A DNA stretch of 10,185 nucleotides from Succinimonas sp963628765 (GCA_963628765.1 CAVGFV010000205.1:1-10185); one strand, 5' to 3'; numbered from the stretch's first letter, positions 1 through 7,102 are shown. The notes: generated from the sequence alone by a model not told the origin. Translations and numbers: made by a program.

Positions 1-26
1 AAAGTTTGTTAATAATAACAGACTTT
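1..26. other. AT-rich hairpin at window edge
   Basis: An 11-bp inverted repeat (AAAGTTTGTTA at 1-11, TAACAGACTTT at 16-26) with a 4-nt loop and one T-G pair. Read on the plus strand it is followed by only TTTTGGG, so it is at best a weak terminator for a gene lying to the left of the window. The repeat touches the window edge and may continue beyond it. Positions 27-117 show no gene or recognisable signal. Confidence 0.3.
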
Positions 27-117
27 TGGGTTTACACAGATCCTAGTTCTCTCTCGTATTTATATATTTTTTCAGATTTATACAAAGAATTGGTATTCAC
101 AAAAAAAATTTCGAACA

Positions 118-147
118 TAAAAAAATGGGCAAATATTTTGCCCATTT
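118..147 (-). terminator. Rho-independent terminator after argH
   Basis: A perfect 11-bp stem (AAATGGGCAAA at 123-133 and TTTGCCCATTT at 137-147) closes a 3-nt loop. On the minus strand it is followed by a run of T (complement of 118-125) and begins 23 nt after the argH stop codon. This is the natural 3' end of the arginine transcription unit. Confidence 0.85.
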
Positions 148-170
148 ATCTTCTTATCTAAAATTTAATT

Positions 171-1550
171 TTATCGATCTGCTAATCTGTTTTTCATAAA
201 TGAAATCGCAGATTTTATGCAATCTAAATTAACGCCACCTATTGCACATCTCTTCTTTAAAATTGAATCGATTTGCAAAATTGGATATACATCATCAGAT
301 ATATTTTCGTTAAATTTCTTAAATTCTTCTACACTTAAGTCTTCTAAAGGTTTATTTACACTTATTGCATAAACAACTGCCTTTCCTACAATTCCATGTG
401 CTTCACGGAATGGCACACCCTTACTTACTAAATAATCTGCTAATTCAGTAGCATTTGAGTAACCACCTTTTGCTGCAGCTAAAGTCTTCTCTTTTCTAAC
501 TTTGATACCATCAAATACTAGAGATGCCATTTCAAGACAATCATGCCATGTATCTAAAGCATCAAATAAACCTTCTTTATCTTCTTGCATGTCTTTGTCG
601 TAAGCTAATGGTAATGCCTTTAAGGTAGTCATCATTCCCATTTGATCACCAAAGACTCTTCCCGCTTTACCTCTTATGAGTTCTAAAGCATCAGGATTCT
701 TCTTCTGAGGCATTAATGATGAGCCTGAAGTAACCTTATCTGATAATTCAATAAAAGCAGATTCACCACTGTTATAGATAATTAAGTCTTCTGCCATACG
801 TGAGAGATGAATCATAGAAATCGAAGCACAATTCATGATTTCCACTATATGATCTCTATCTGAAACAGAGTCTAAACTGTTTCTAGTTGCTCTACTAAAT
901 CCTAGATCCTTCGCTAAAAGCTCTCTATCCATAGGGTAAGCAGTTCCTGCAAGAGCGGCACTTCCAAGGGGACACGCATCCATCAAAGAAACTGCATTTT
1001 TGAGTCTTAAATAGTCTCTATCGAACATTTCAACGTATGCCATTGCCCAATGACCAAAAGTAACTGGCTGAGCACGCTGTAAGTGTGTGTATCCTGGCAT
1101 AACTGTATCAAAATGCTCATCTGCTACACTTACAAGCTTTTCTTCTAATGCAGTAATACTGTTCAAGAGGATTTTGCTTTGATCTCTACACCACATTTTA
1201 ATATCAAGGGCTACTTGATCATTTCTACTTCTACCTGTGTGTAGTTTCTTTCCTAAATCTCCAACTTTTTCTATTAGTTTGCTTTCTACATATGAGTGAA
1301 TATCTTCAAAGCCTGCATTAGCAATGGAGTCTTTATCTTTAGATACTTCTTCTAACAATTCTGCTAAAGCATTTTCTAATTTTTGAAGCTCTTCATCATT
1401 GATAATTTCCACGCTATGAATAGCACGAGCCCATCCTTGTGAACCTTCAATATCTTGAATCGCTAGACGATAATCAAAAACTAGTGAATCATTGAAACGT
1501 TTAAATCTTGCATCTGGTGCTTCAGTAAAGCGCCCACCCCATAAAGCCAT
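171..1550 (-). CDS. argH: Argininosuccinate lyase
   Basis: Cytoplasmic enzyme that splits argininosuccinate into arginine and fumarate, the last step of arginine synthesis. The 459-residue protein is the normal length for a single-domain lyase of the fumarase/aspartase superfamily. It starts with the typical MALWGGRF. It carries HTGRSRNDQ at about 104-112, TVMPGYTHLQRAQP at about 149-162 with the conserved His156, and the superfamily signature GSSLMPQKKNPD at 276-287, whose serine is the catalytic base in relatives. The ATG at 1550 is preceded by AGAAAGGG with a 6-nt spacer (1557-1564). Some marine gammaproteobacteria fuse an ArgA acetyltransferase domain to the ArgH C-terminus. Here the protein ends with the lyase domain, so there is no such fusion. 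It is separated from argG by 106 nt containing a terminator and a possible promoter, unlike the tightly packed genes upstream. Confidence 0.97.
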   Translation of the reverse strand: MALWGGRFTEAPDARFKRFNDSLVFDYRLAIQDIEGSQGWARAIHSVEIINDEELQKLENALAELLEEVSKDKDSIANAGFEDIHSYVESKLIEKVGDLGKKLHTGRSRNDQVALDIKMWCRDQSKILLNSITALEEKLVSVADEHFDTVMPGYTHLQRAQPVTFGHWAMAYVEMFDRDYLRLKNAVSLMDACPLGSAALAGTAYPMDRELLAKDLGFSRATRNSLDSVSDRDHIVEIMNCASISMIHLSRMAEDLIIYNSGESAFIELSDKVTSGSSLMPQKKNPDALELIRGKAGRVFGDQMGMMTTLKALPLAYDKDMQEDKEGLFDALDTWHDCLEMASLVFDGIKVRKEKTLAAAKGGYSNATELADYLVSKGVPFREAHGIVGKAVVYAISVNKPLEDLSVEEFKKFNENISDDVYPILQIDSILKKRCAIGGVNLDCIKSAISFMKNRLADR

Positions 1551-1556
1551 TTTTTA

Positions 1557-1564
1557 CCCTTTCT
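1557..1564 (-). promoter_or_regulatory. Ribosome binding site of argH
   Basis: On the minus strand AGAAAGGG lies 6 nt before the ATG at 1550. It is a stand-alone site, not embedded in an upstream gene, so argH translation does not depend on coupling to argG. Confidence 0.7.
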
Positions 1565-1595
1565 AATCAAACTGTCGAAAAACTTAAGCCCACTT

Positions 1596-1626
1596 ATTAT
1601 ATAAAAAAAGCCCGGTTTTTTTACAA
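1596..1626 (-). promoter_or_regulatory. Possible argH promoter
   Basis: The minus strand has a perfect TATAAT (complement of 1596-1601) directly after the U tract of the argG terminator. The -35 region is poor: GTAAAA at 17-nt spacing (1619-1624) or TTGTAA at 19-nt spacing (1621-1626, four of six consensus bases). If used, the transcript would start near 1588-1590 and have a leader of about 40 nt. A chance match in AT-rich DNA is possible, but the position, between a terminator and the next gene of the pathway, makes a promoter plausible. No ARG box is seen nearby. Confidence 0.4.
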
Positions 1627-1637
1627 ACCGAGCCCTT
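1603..1637 (-). terminator. Rho-independent terminator after argG
   Basis: On the minus strand the transcript forms GCUCGGUUU (1633-1625) paired with AAACCGGGC (1618-1610) around a 6-nt loop. There is one G-U pair and additional G-U/A-U pairs at the base, followed by seven U (1609-1603). On the plus strand the same pair would be a C-A mismatch with no T tract after it, so this is a minus-strand signal. It begins about 20 nt after the argG stop. It would stop or attenuate transcription between argG and argH. Confidence 0.8.
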
Positions 1638-1656
1638 AAGATGCCTTAAAAATTAT

Positions 1657-2865
1657 TTATTTTTTTTTAGCATTAATTGCTCTAATACGAGCTGGTAATG
1701 AGTACAAACGAATAAAGCCATCTGCATCAGACTGATTGTAAACTTCATCTTCACCAAAGGTAGCAAAGTCTACATTGAACAAGCTGTGTGGTGACTTCTT
1801 CTGGATTGCGGTTACAGTGCCTTTATACAACTTGAGCACTACTTCACCTGTACAATCTTTTTCAATGTCATTTGCAGCAGCAAGAATTGCTGAACAAAGT
1901 GGTGTAAACCAACGTCCATCGTATACTAACTGAGCAAAATCTTCTGAAAGCTTGTTTCTGAATGAACGAACAGTCTTATCCAAAACGAGTTCTTCAATTG
2001 CACGAAGAGCAGCCATCATTACAGTGCCGCCCGGGGTTTCATAGCAACCACGTGATTTCATACCAACGAGACGGTTTTCAACGATATCAACACGACCAAC
2101 ACCGTTACGTGCAGCAATCTCGTTAAGAGTCTTCAAGCAGTTATAAGCTGATAACTTCTGACCGTTAACACCAGTAATTTCACCATGTTCAATGGTAACA
2201 CTTACTTCTTCTGGTTCATTTGGAGCATCTTCTGGCTTTACAGTCCAAGTCCATACTGCATCAGTTGCCTTATTCCATGGATCTTCAAGTTCACCACCTT
2301 CGGTAGAAATATGCCATGCATTTGCATCACGGCTATAAATCTTCTTAAGAGTAGCTTTGCAAGGAATGTTACGTTCTTTGAGGTAATTAAGAAGATCTTC
2401 ACGTGAACGCATCTTCCAAATTCTCCAAGGAGCGATAACTTGAAGCTGTGGAGCAAGAGCTGCAACAGCACTTTCAAAACGAACCTGGTCGTTACCCTTA
2501 CCTGTACAGCCATGAGCAATCGCATCAGCACCTTCTTCAAGAGCACATTCAACTAATGCTTTGGCAATTACTGGGCGAGCCATTGAAGTACCGAGAAGAT
2601 ATGAACCTTCATATGTAGCACCAGTCTTAAGAGTTGGATAAACGTAATCCTTTACGAATTCTTCCTTAAGATCTTTAACAATACATTTGCTAGCACCTGA
2701 TTGTTTAGCCTTTTCTTCTACGCCTTCAAGATCGTCTGCACCTTGACCAACATCTGCTACGAAGCAAACTACTTCACAGCCTTCATAATTTTCCTTAAGC
2801 CATGGCACAATTGATGAGGTATCGAGACCGCCTGAATAGGCTAAAACAACTTTCTTTATAGCCAT
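1657..2865 (-). CDS. argG: Argininosuccinate synthase
   Basis: Cytoplasmic ligase joining citrulline and aspartate with ATP to give argininosuccinate, AMP and pyrophosphate. The 402-residue protein is the short form of the family, as in Vibrio and Shewanella and unlike the roughly 447-residue E. coli enzyme. The ATP-binding P-loop AYSGGLDTS is at 9-17. The family signature AHGCTGKGNDQVRFE is at 117-131, and YSRDANAWHISTEGGELEDPW spans about 177-197. The ATG at 2865 lies 5 nt after the argF stop. Its Shine-Dalgarno AAGGAG is made of the last sense codons of argF, which implies translational coupling. The end of the protein is lysine-rich (INAKKK). A strong terminator follows the gene. Confidence 0.97.
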   Translation of the reverse strand: MAIKKVVLAYSGGLDTSSIVPWLKENYEGCEVVCFVADVGQGADDLEGVEEKAKQSGASKCIVKDLKEEFVKDYVYPTLKTGATYEGSYLLGTSMARPVIAKALVECALEEGADAIAHGCTGKGNDQVRFESAVAALAPQLQVIAPWRIWKMRSREDLLNYLKERNIPCKATLKKIYSRDANAWHISTEGGELEDPWNKATDAVWTWTVKPEDAPNEPEEVSVTIEHGEITGVNGQKLSAYNCLKTLNEIAARNGVGRVDIVENRLVGMKSRGCYETPGGTVMMAALRAIEELVLDKTVRSFRNKLSEDFAQLVYDGRWFTPLCSAILAAANDIEKDCTGEVVLKLYKGTVTAIQKKSPHSLFNVDFATFGEDEVYNQSDADGFIRLYSLPARIRAINAKKK

Positions 2866-2870
2866 TTAAA

Positions 2871-3788
2871 TTAACTCCTTGATTGATTGAGTAAAGTGCT
2901 TAAAATCGCTGCATGAACATGCATTCTGTTTTCCGCTTCATCATACACAAGTGATTGCGGACCATCCATTACATCAGATGTTATTTCATAACCACGATGT
3001 GCTGGTTGGCAATGTAAAACCCAAGTAATTCCAGTTTTATTTAAAAGTTCCTGGTTAATTTGATATTGTTGATAACGTGCCTTAACTGCATCTAATGGAG
3101 TGTTATCACCCATTGAAACCCAAGTATCAGTATAAGCAACGTCAAATCCTTTTACGTCATCAACATTGTCTGTAACAGCAAGCTTAGCCCCAGTGGTCTT
3201 TGCTATTTCTAAAGCAGCTTCATAGATCTGCACATCTGGACCATAGCCTTTAGGGCAAACAGCAGTAACAGTCGCACCTAATTTAGCTCCTGTTATAAGA
3301 AGGGAATTAGTAACATTATTACCGTCACCAAAATACGCAAGCTTAACCTTAGAGAGATCGTCATAATGCTCTCTGATAGCTTGGAAATCAGCTAAAGCTT
3401 GGCCTGGATGATATAAATCGCAAAGTGCGTTTATAACTGGAACTGAACCATATTTAGCTAGTTCTTCAATAGTTGAATGTAAAAATACGCGTGCAACGAT
3501 ACCATCTACCCAACGAGAAAGATTCATTGCATAGTCTTTTACAGTTTCACGTTTACCAATAGCACCATTTTGCTGATCTATATAGATTGCGTGGCCGCCT
3601 AAACGATTCATAGCAACATCAAATGTTGTACGAGTACGTAATGAAGGCTTTTCGAATAAAATAACAATACTCTTGCCAGTGAGTTCGTTCATGTATCCTT
3701 TAGGATTTTTTTTCATATCTCTAGCAAGATCGAGGAGATTTAACATATCCTCGCTAGACCAGTCAAAACCAGTCAAAAAGTGTTTCAT
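2871..3788 (-). CDS. argF: Ornithine carbamoyltransferase
   Basis: Transfers the carbamoyl group of carbamoyl phosphate to ornithine, giving citrulline. The 305-residue sequence has the two expected halves. The carbamoyl phosphate-binding N-terminal half has FEKPSLRTRT at about 45-54 (the family's STRTR region, with L for the second T) and HPGQ at 127-130. The ornithine-binding half has GDGNNV at 154-159, the SMG loop DTWVSMGDN at 221-229 and HCQPAHRGYE at 259-268. Most family members have HCLP at this last site; HCQPAHRG is, from memory, the form in Vibrio/Shewanella-type enzymes. The SMG loop argues for ornithine rather than acetylornithine or aspartate as substrate. A strong Shine-Dalgarno AAAGGAG (3794-3800) precedes the ATG by 5 nt. 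The position inside argCBFG supports an anabolic role rather than the catabolic arginine deiminase pathway. Confidence 0.95.
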   Translation of the reverse strand: MKHFLTGFDWSSEDMLNLLDLARDMKKNPKGYMNELTGKSIVILFEKPSLRTRTTFDVAMNRLGGHAIYIDQQNGAIGKRETVKDYAMNLSRWVDGIVARVFLHSTIEELAKYGSVPVINALCDLYHPGQALADFQAIREHYDDLSKVKLAYFGDGNNVTNSLLITGAKLGATVTAVCPKGYGPDVQIYEAALEIAKTTGAKLAVTDNVDDVKGFDVAYTDTWVSMGDNTPLDAVKARYQQYQINQELLNKTGITWVLHCQPAHRGYEITSDVMDGPQSLVYDEAENRMHVHAAILSTLLNQSRS

Positions 3789-3793
3789 AATAT

Positions 3794-3800
3794 CTCCTTT
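3794..3800 (-). promoter_or_regulatory. Strong ribosome binding site of argF
   Basis: AAAGGAG on the minus strand, 5 nt before the argF ATG and next to the argB stop codon. It is the best Shine-Dalgarno match in the operon. Confidence 0.75.
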
Positions 3801-3802
3801 AA

Positions 3803-4582
3803 TTATTCAGGGAGCACCTTTGTTCCGATAGCTTTACCATTCAAAAGCGCTGTAATTTGATCTGGATATCTCCAAGATGCAACACTTAGAGCTCTATTCA
3901 AAGTCTTGGCAGCTTTTAGTGCTGCATTTACTTTAACAGTCATTCCCCCAGTAATAACTTCTTCAGAAATTAATTTTTCTGCATATGAAGAAGTCATTTC
4001 ATTTATAAGGTTGCCCTTACTATCAAGAATGCCATCTACATCTGAAAGTAAAGCTAAATCAGCATTTAAAGACACAGCAAGTGCTACAGCGGCTTGATCA
4101 GCATTAACATTCATTAGTTTACCATCATCTGTTATGCCAATAGAACTTAAAACAGGAATATAACCAGATTTTAGTAATATATTTAATAATGTAGGATCAC
4201 CTGAGAAAGCATCACCAACAGCACCAAGTTCTTCTGATTTTTGTTTAACGATTACACTTGAAGCATCTGTTAAACATAAACCTACAGCATTAATTCCTAA
4301 AGATTTGGCCTTAGCAAGCATTAACTTATTTGCAGTTCCTGCGAGAGCTCCTGTAATGAAAGGAATTTGCTCAAATGGAGTTACACGAAGGCCATTCTTT
4401 TTTTCAGACTTCATGCCTAACTTCTTAAGCAAATCGTCAACCAAACAGCCACCACCATGCACTAAAATTATTGGGCGATGTGTTACATCAATAGAATTCT
4501 TAATTCCGGTATACAACGCAGTTAGAGCGTCATCGTTTTCAATAAGAGCTCCACCAAGCTTTATTATTAAAATATTATCCAT
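3803..4582 (-). CDS. argB: Acetylglutamate kinase
   Basis: Phosphorylates N-acetylglutamate with ATP, the second step of the pathway; amino acid kinase family, cytoplasmic. The 259 residues match the roughly 258-residue E. coli enzyme almost position for position. Lys8 lies in IIKLGGALIE and the glycine-rich loop HGGG is at 42-45. Arg66 lies in GLRVTP, Asn158 and Asp162 in MNVNADQAAVA, and Lys217 in MTVKVNAAL. These are the residues used for substrate binding and catalysis in E. coli ArgB. There is no N-terminal extension before the first beta strand. In the family that extension forms the extra helix of arginine-inhibited hexameric kinases, so this enzyme is probably not feedback-inhibited by arginine (inference). 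The Shine-Dalgarno TAAGGAT includes the argC stop codon, 11 nt upstream of the ATG. Confidence 0.96.
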   Translation of the reverse strand: MDNILIIKLGGALIENDDALTALYTGIKNSIDVTHRPIILVHGGGCLVDDLLKKLGMKSEKKNGLRVTPFEQIPFITGALAGTANKLMLAKAKSLGINAVGLCLTDASSVIVKQKSEELGAVGDAFSGDPTLLNILLKSGYIPVLSSIGITDDGKLMNVNADQAAVALAVSLNADLALLSDVDGILDSKGNLINEMTSSYAEKLISEEVITGGMTVKVNAALKAAKTLNRALSVASWRYPDQITALLNGKAIGTKVLPE

Positions 4583-4593
4583 AAATATTATCC

Positions 4594-5601
4594 TTAAAGC
4601 AGAGAGGTAGTCTCATCAAAACCAAACTTTATATTCATGCACTGCATAGTATGGGAAGCAGCACCCTTCATTAAATTATCAATAGCAGAGCATACTACCA
4701 AAGTATTATCCTCTCTCTGCCAATGAATATCACAATAAGGTGTCATTTCTACATCTTTGATAGCAGGCCAGTTAGGAACCAAACGTACAATCTTTGATGA
4801 ATCATATTTTGCGTGGTAAACCTGTGAAATCATTTCATCAGTTACACAATCTTTTAGATCAACATAAATGGTCGCAAGGATGCCACGTTTAAAATTACCC
4901 AAATGTGGCTGAAATAATACTTTTTGACCTAAGTGGTAACTAATTTCTGGGCGATGTCTATGCTTAAATACGCCATAAGCATTAAGGCTTACTTCACAGA
5001 AACTATTTGTTAAAGAAGCTTTTCTACCAGAGCCAGTCACGCCAGAAACTGCATTGATAATTGGCATTGAACCTTCACGAATTAAACCTGCTTCTTTAAG
5101 AGGTTTTAAAGCACTTAATGATGCTGTTGGATAACAACCAGCCATAGCAATAAGTTGTGCTTTTTTCACTGCCTCAGCATTCCATTCTGCTTCGCCATAT
5201 ACAGCGCTTTCCAAATATTTAAGGTTTTCATGATCAAAGCCATAATATTTTGGATAAAAATCAGCATCATTTACACGATATGCACCAGAAAGATCGAAAA
5301 CAGTCAAACCTGCATCAACTAATTCTGGAGCAAGTTTCATACTTACAATATGAGCTGTAGCAAGGCAAACGACATCGTTATTCTTTTTTAGAGATGCTAA
5401 ATTTTGGGCATTTAGTGGTTGAAGTTCAAGATCGGTAAAGCCACGCATTCTAGGATACAAATCACTTAAAATCTTACCAGCATCCTCACTCTTTTCAGAA
5501 ACATAAATACCATTCAATTTCATTTCAGGATGTTTGGCAACAAGAAGAGATAGATCTGCTCCAGCATATCCACTGGCACCTATTATTGCGACATTCAACA
5601 T
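4594..5601 (-). CDS. argC: N-acetyl-gamma-glutamyl-phosphate reductase
   Basis: Reduces N-acetylglutamyl phosphate to N-acetylglutamate semialdehyde with NADPH, the third step of the pathway. The 335-residue length is standard for the E. coli-like type. The N-terminal Rossmann loop GASGYAG is at 8-14, and the catalytic Cys156 lies in MAGCYPTA. The family motif KHRHRPEI is at 213-220, and DNLMKGAASHTMQCMN at 308-323 matches the conserved C-terminal helix region. The ATG at 5601 is preceded by AAGG with an 8-nt spacer (5610-5613). It is the first gene of the minus-strand operon. Its promoter should lie in the palindromic region 5691-5735, leaving a leader of about 85 nt that is very AT-rich. 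Confidence 0.97.
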   Translation of the reverse strand: MLNVAIIGASGYAGADLSLLVAKHPEMKLNGIYVSEKSEDAGKILSDLYPRMRGFTDLELQPLNAQNLASLKKNNDVVCLATAHIVSMKLAPELVDAGLTVFDLSGAYRVNDADFYPKYYGFDHENLKYLESAVYGEAEWNAEAVKKAQLIAMAGCYPTASLSALKPLKEAGLIREGSMPIINAVSGVTGSGRKASLTNSFCEVSLNAYGVFKHRHRPEISYHLGQKVLFQPHLGNFKRGILATIYVDLKDCVTDEMISQVYHAKYDSSKIVRLVPNWPAIKDVEMTPYCDIHWQREDNTLVVCSAIDNLMKGAASHTMQCMNIKFGFDETTSLL

Positions 5602-5653
5602 TTAAAAAACCTTAAATTCTCAAAACTATAATTCAAATATGTTAGTAAACTTA

Positions 5654-5675
5654 TTTAGATATATTACTATCTAAA
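5654..5675. repeat. Small inverted repeat in argC leader
   Basis: TTTAGATA (5654-5661) and TATCTAAA (5668-5675) form a perfect 8-bp inverted repeat around 6 nt. It lies between the proposed ARG operator and argC, so it would be in the argC leader RNA. It is only a weak AU-rich stem with no U tract, and no function can be assigned. Confidence 0.35.
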
Positions 5676-5691
5676 AGAACATTAGTTACTA

Positions 5692-5720
5692 ATATTACAT
5701 AATTATGCACTTTTTCTGCA
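5692..5720 (-). promoter_or_regulatory. Possible argC promoter in the operator
   Basis: On the minus strand TAATAT (complement of 5692-5697) can serve as -10, with TGCAGA (5715-5720) as a weak -35 at 17-nt spacing. Each hexamer is a partial match (4/6 and 3/6). It overlaps both ARG boxes, which fits repression by steric block. Other AT-rich hexamers nearer argC cannot be excluded. Confidence 0.3.
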
Positions 5721-5734
5721 TAATTATGTAATAT
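5706..5734 (+). promoter_or_regulatory. Possible argE promoter in the operator
   Basis: This is the mirror image of the argC promoter candidate. TGCACT (5706-5711) is a weak -35 and TAATAT (5729-5734) a -10 at 17-nt spacing. An alternative -10 is GATAAT at 5775-5780, but no acceptable -35 precedes it. Either choice keeps the start between the ARG boxes and the argE ribosome binding site. Confidence 0.28.
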
Positions 5735-5815
5735 TTATCAATAATAAATGATTCTTTTAAAACAAATGTAACATGATAATAGAATTACAGAGATTTCTAA
5801 CATTGCCAAATGCAA

Positions 5816-5822
5816 AGAAAGG
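5816..5822 (+). promoter_or_regulatory. Ribosome binding site deciding the argE start
   Basis: AGAAAGG lies 8 nt before the ATG at 5831. The in-frame ATG at 5810 lies upstream of this site and has no Shine-Dalgarno of its own, so 5831 is preferred. Confidence 0.75.
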
Positions 5823-5830
5823 TTAACAAT

Positions 5831-6982
5831 ATGAATAATGAAAGATTTCTAAATTTTTATAAAGAACTTATAAAGATAAATTCAATTAGTTCCGAAATAG
5901 CAGAAGAAGATATCTCAAACGAAAAGGTTATCGATTTATTATCACAGTGGCTCTCTAACAAAGGATTTGCTGTGCATAAAAGCCCTGTTAAGGAAAGTCG
6001 CAACAAATTCAATCTTGTTGCCAAATATGGACAAGGTACCGGAGGACTTGCTTTCTCAGGGCACACCGATACTGTACCAACAGATACAAAAAAATGGGTA
6101 AGTAATCCTTTTGATACCAATATAAGAGATGGAAAACTTTATGGATTAGGTACCATTGATATGAAAGGTTTCTTTGCATTTGTCATGGAAGTACTTTCCG
6201 AGATAGACCTCTCTAAACTAAAAAAAACTATTTGGGTAATTGCTACTGCCGACGAAGAAACCACTATGAGCGGTGCTCAACAAATAATGCATGATCTTGA
6301 AAACTCCTCTGATAAACCAGAGTTGATTGTCATTGGAGAACCTACTTCAATGAAACCAGTAATCATGCATAAAGGTCAATTAGTTCAAACAATTACTGTT
6401 CATGGTAAGAGTGGCCATGCTTCAAATCCAGATGCCGGACTTTCTGCTATTAAAATTCTCCATGAATGTATGAGCCAGTTATATAAAATGGAGGAAGATT
6501 TAAAACATCAATGGCAAGAAAAACTTTTCAGTGTTCCTTACCCAACTTTAAATATTGGTGAAATACGTGGTGGCGACGCCCCTAATAAAATTAGCGATTT
6601 TGCTGAAATGATATTTGAAGTAAGACCGATTCCAGGACTAAAAAGTACTGATCTCAGAAAGATGACTCAAAACTATTTGGAACCTGTTATAAAAAAATAT
6701 CCTTCTGCAATAAACATAGCTGATACCTATACCCCCGTAGAAGCTTTTGGGAATTCTCAAAGATCTAATACTTCCAAAATTATTGAAGATATTACTCATA
6801 GTCCAGCTTTAGCAGTTAACTATGCAACTGAAGCCTCTTATCTTCAAAACATTTGTGAAACAATAGTTATGGGACCTGGTGATATTGGTATGGCCCATCA
6901 ACCAAATGAATATCTGAATTTAGAGGAAGTTGATCCAGCAATTGAAATAATGAACTCCTTGATTTCAAGTTTTTGCAATTAG
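5831..6982 (+). CDS. argE: Acetylornithine deacetylase
   Basis: Zinc-dependent hydrolase releasing ornithine and acetate from N-acetylornithine, the step that defines the linear arginine pathway; M20 metallopeptidase family, cytoplasmic. From the ATG at 5831 the protein has 383 residues, the same length as E. coli ArgE. An in-frame ATG at 5810 would add seven residues (MQRKVNN) but destroys the logic of the ribosome binding site. Metal and catalytic residues are all present. They are His78 and Asp80 in SGHTDTVP, Asp110 in GTIDMKG, Glu142/Glu143 in ADEET, Glu170 in IGEPTS and His356 in GMAHQPNE. GKSGHAS at 192-198 marks the dimerisation (lid) domain. Transcription is divergent from argC with a shared ArgR operator. 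Related M20 enzymes (DapE, carboxypeptidases) are alternatives by motif alone, but length and context settle it as ArgE. Confidence 0.95.
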   Translation: MNNERFLNFYKELIKINSISSEIAEEDISNEKVIDLLSQWLSNKGFAVHKSPVKESRNKFNLVAKYGQGTGGLAFSGHTDTVPTDTKKWVSNPFDTNIRDGKLYGLGTIDMKGFFAFVMEVLSEIDLSKLKKTIWVIATADEETTMSGAQQIMHDLENSSDKPELIVIGEPTSMKPVIMHKGQLVQTITVHGKSGHASNPDAGLSAIKILHECMSQLYKMEEDLKHQWQEKLFSVPYPTLNIGEIRGGDAPNKISDFAEMIFEVRPIPGLKSTDLRKMTQNYLEPVIKKYPSAINIADTYTPVEAFGNSQRSNTSKIIEDITHSPALAVNYATEASYLQNICETIVMGPGDIGMAHQPNEYLNLEEVDPAIEIMNSLISSFCN

Positions 6983-7004
6983 CATAAAAGCACCAAACTA
7001 ATCA

Positions 7005-7034
7005 TAAAAAAGGCCACAATTTATGTGGCCTTTT
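7005..7034. terminator. Bidirectional terminator between argE and pullulanase
   Basis: AAAAGGCCACA (7008-7018) and TGTGGCCTTTT (7024-7034) form an 11-bp perfect stem with a 5-nt loop. The plus strand continues with a T-rich stretch after TTTT and the minus strand has six T (complement of 7006-7011). It therefore can end both argE and the convergent gene. Confidence 0.85.
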
Positions 7035-7050
7035 ATTATCTTATCTTTAC

Positions 7051-7075
7051 ATCCTCTACTTTTTAGGTAGAGGAT
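7051..7075. terminator. Second hairpin in the convergent gap
   Basis: ATCCTCTAC (7051-7059) and GTAGAGGAT (7067-7075) form a perfect 9-bp stem with a 7-nt loop, about 30 nt after the pullulanase stop. No good T tract follows on either strand. It may protect or help terminate the pullulanase mRNA ahead of the stronger hairpin at 7008-7034. Confidence 0.45.
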
Positions 7076-7102
7076 TTCAAGTTAGTTTTTAGTAAGTACT
7101 AA

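Larger units (their letters stand above)
5691..5735. promoter_or_regulatory. ArgR operator: two mirrored ARG boxes
   Basis: AATATTACATAATTATGCA (5691-5709) and its exact reverse complement (5717-5735) form a 19-bp perfect inverted repeat around CTTTTTC. Inside it lie two 18-bp ARG boxes, 5694-5711 and 5715-5732, separated by exactly 3 bp, as in E. coli ArgR operators. Against the core TGAATwwwwATTCA, each box matches 7 of the 10 fixed bases and has AATT at the four w positions. ArgR bound with arginine as corepressor is expected to repress both divergent units. The site sits between argC and argE, where E. coli has its bipolar argECBH operator. ArgR itself is not encoded in the window. Confidence 0.8.

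Noticed and set aside
2185..2552. Open reading frames on both strands inside argG
   Set aside because: They overlap the well-supported argG frame, lack ribosome binding sites and encode low-complexity protein without recognisable motifs. The same holds for open frames opposite argB, argE and the pullulanase gene.
5622..5635. Third ARG box candidate near argC (minus strand TGAATTATAGTTTT)
   Set aside because: One half is perfect but the other is poor. It is not paired at 3-bp spacing with another box and lies in an AT-rich leader where such halves arise by chance.
5810..5830. Seven-residue N-terminal extension of ArgE from the ATG at 5810
   Set aside because: The Shine-Dalgarno AGAAAGG lies within this stretch and correctly serves the ATG at 5831. 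The resulting 383 residues equal the E. coli length.
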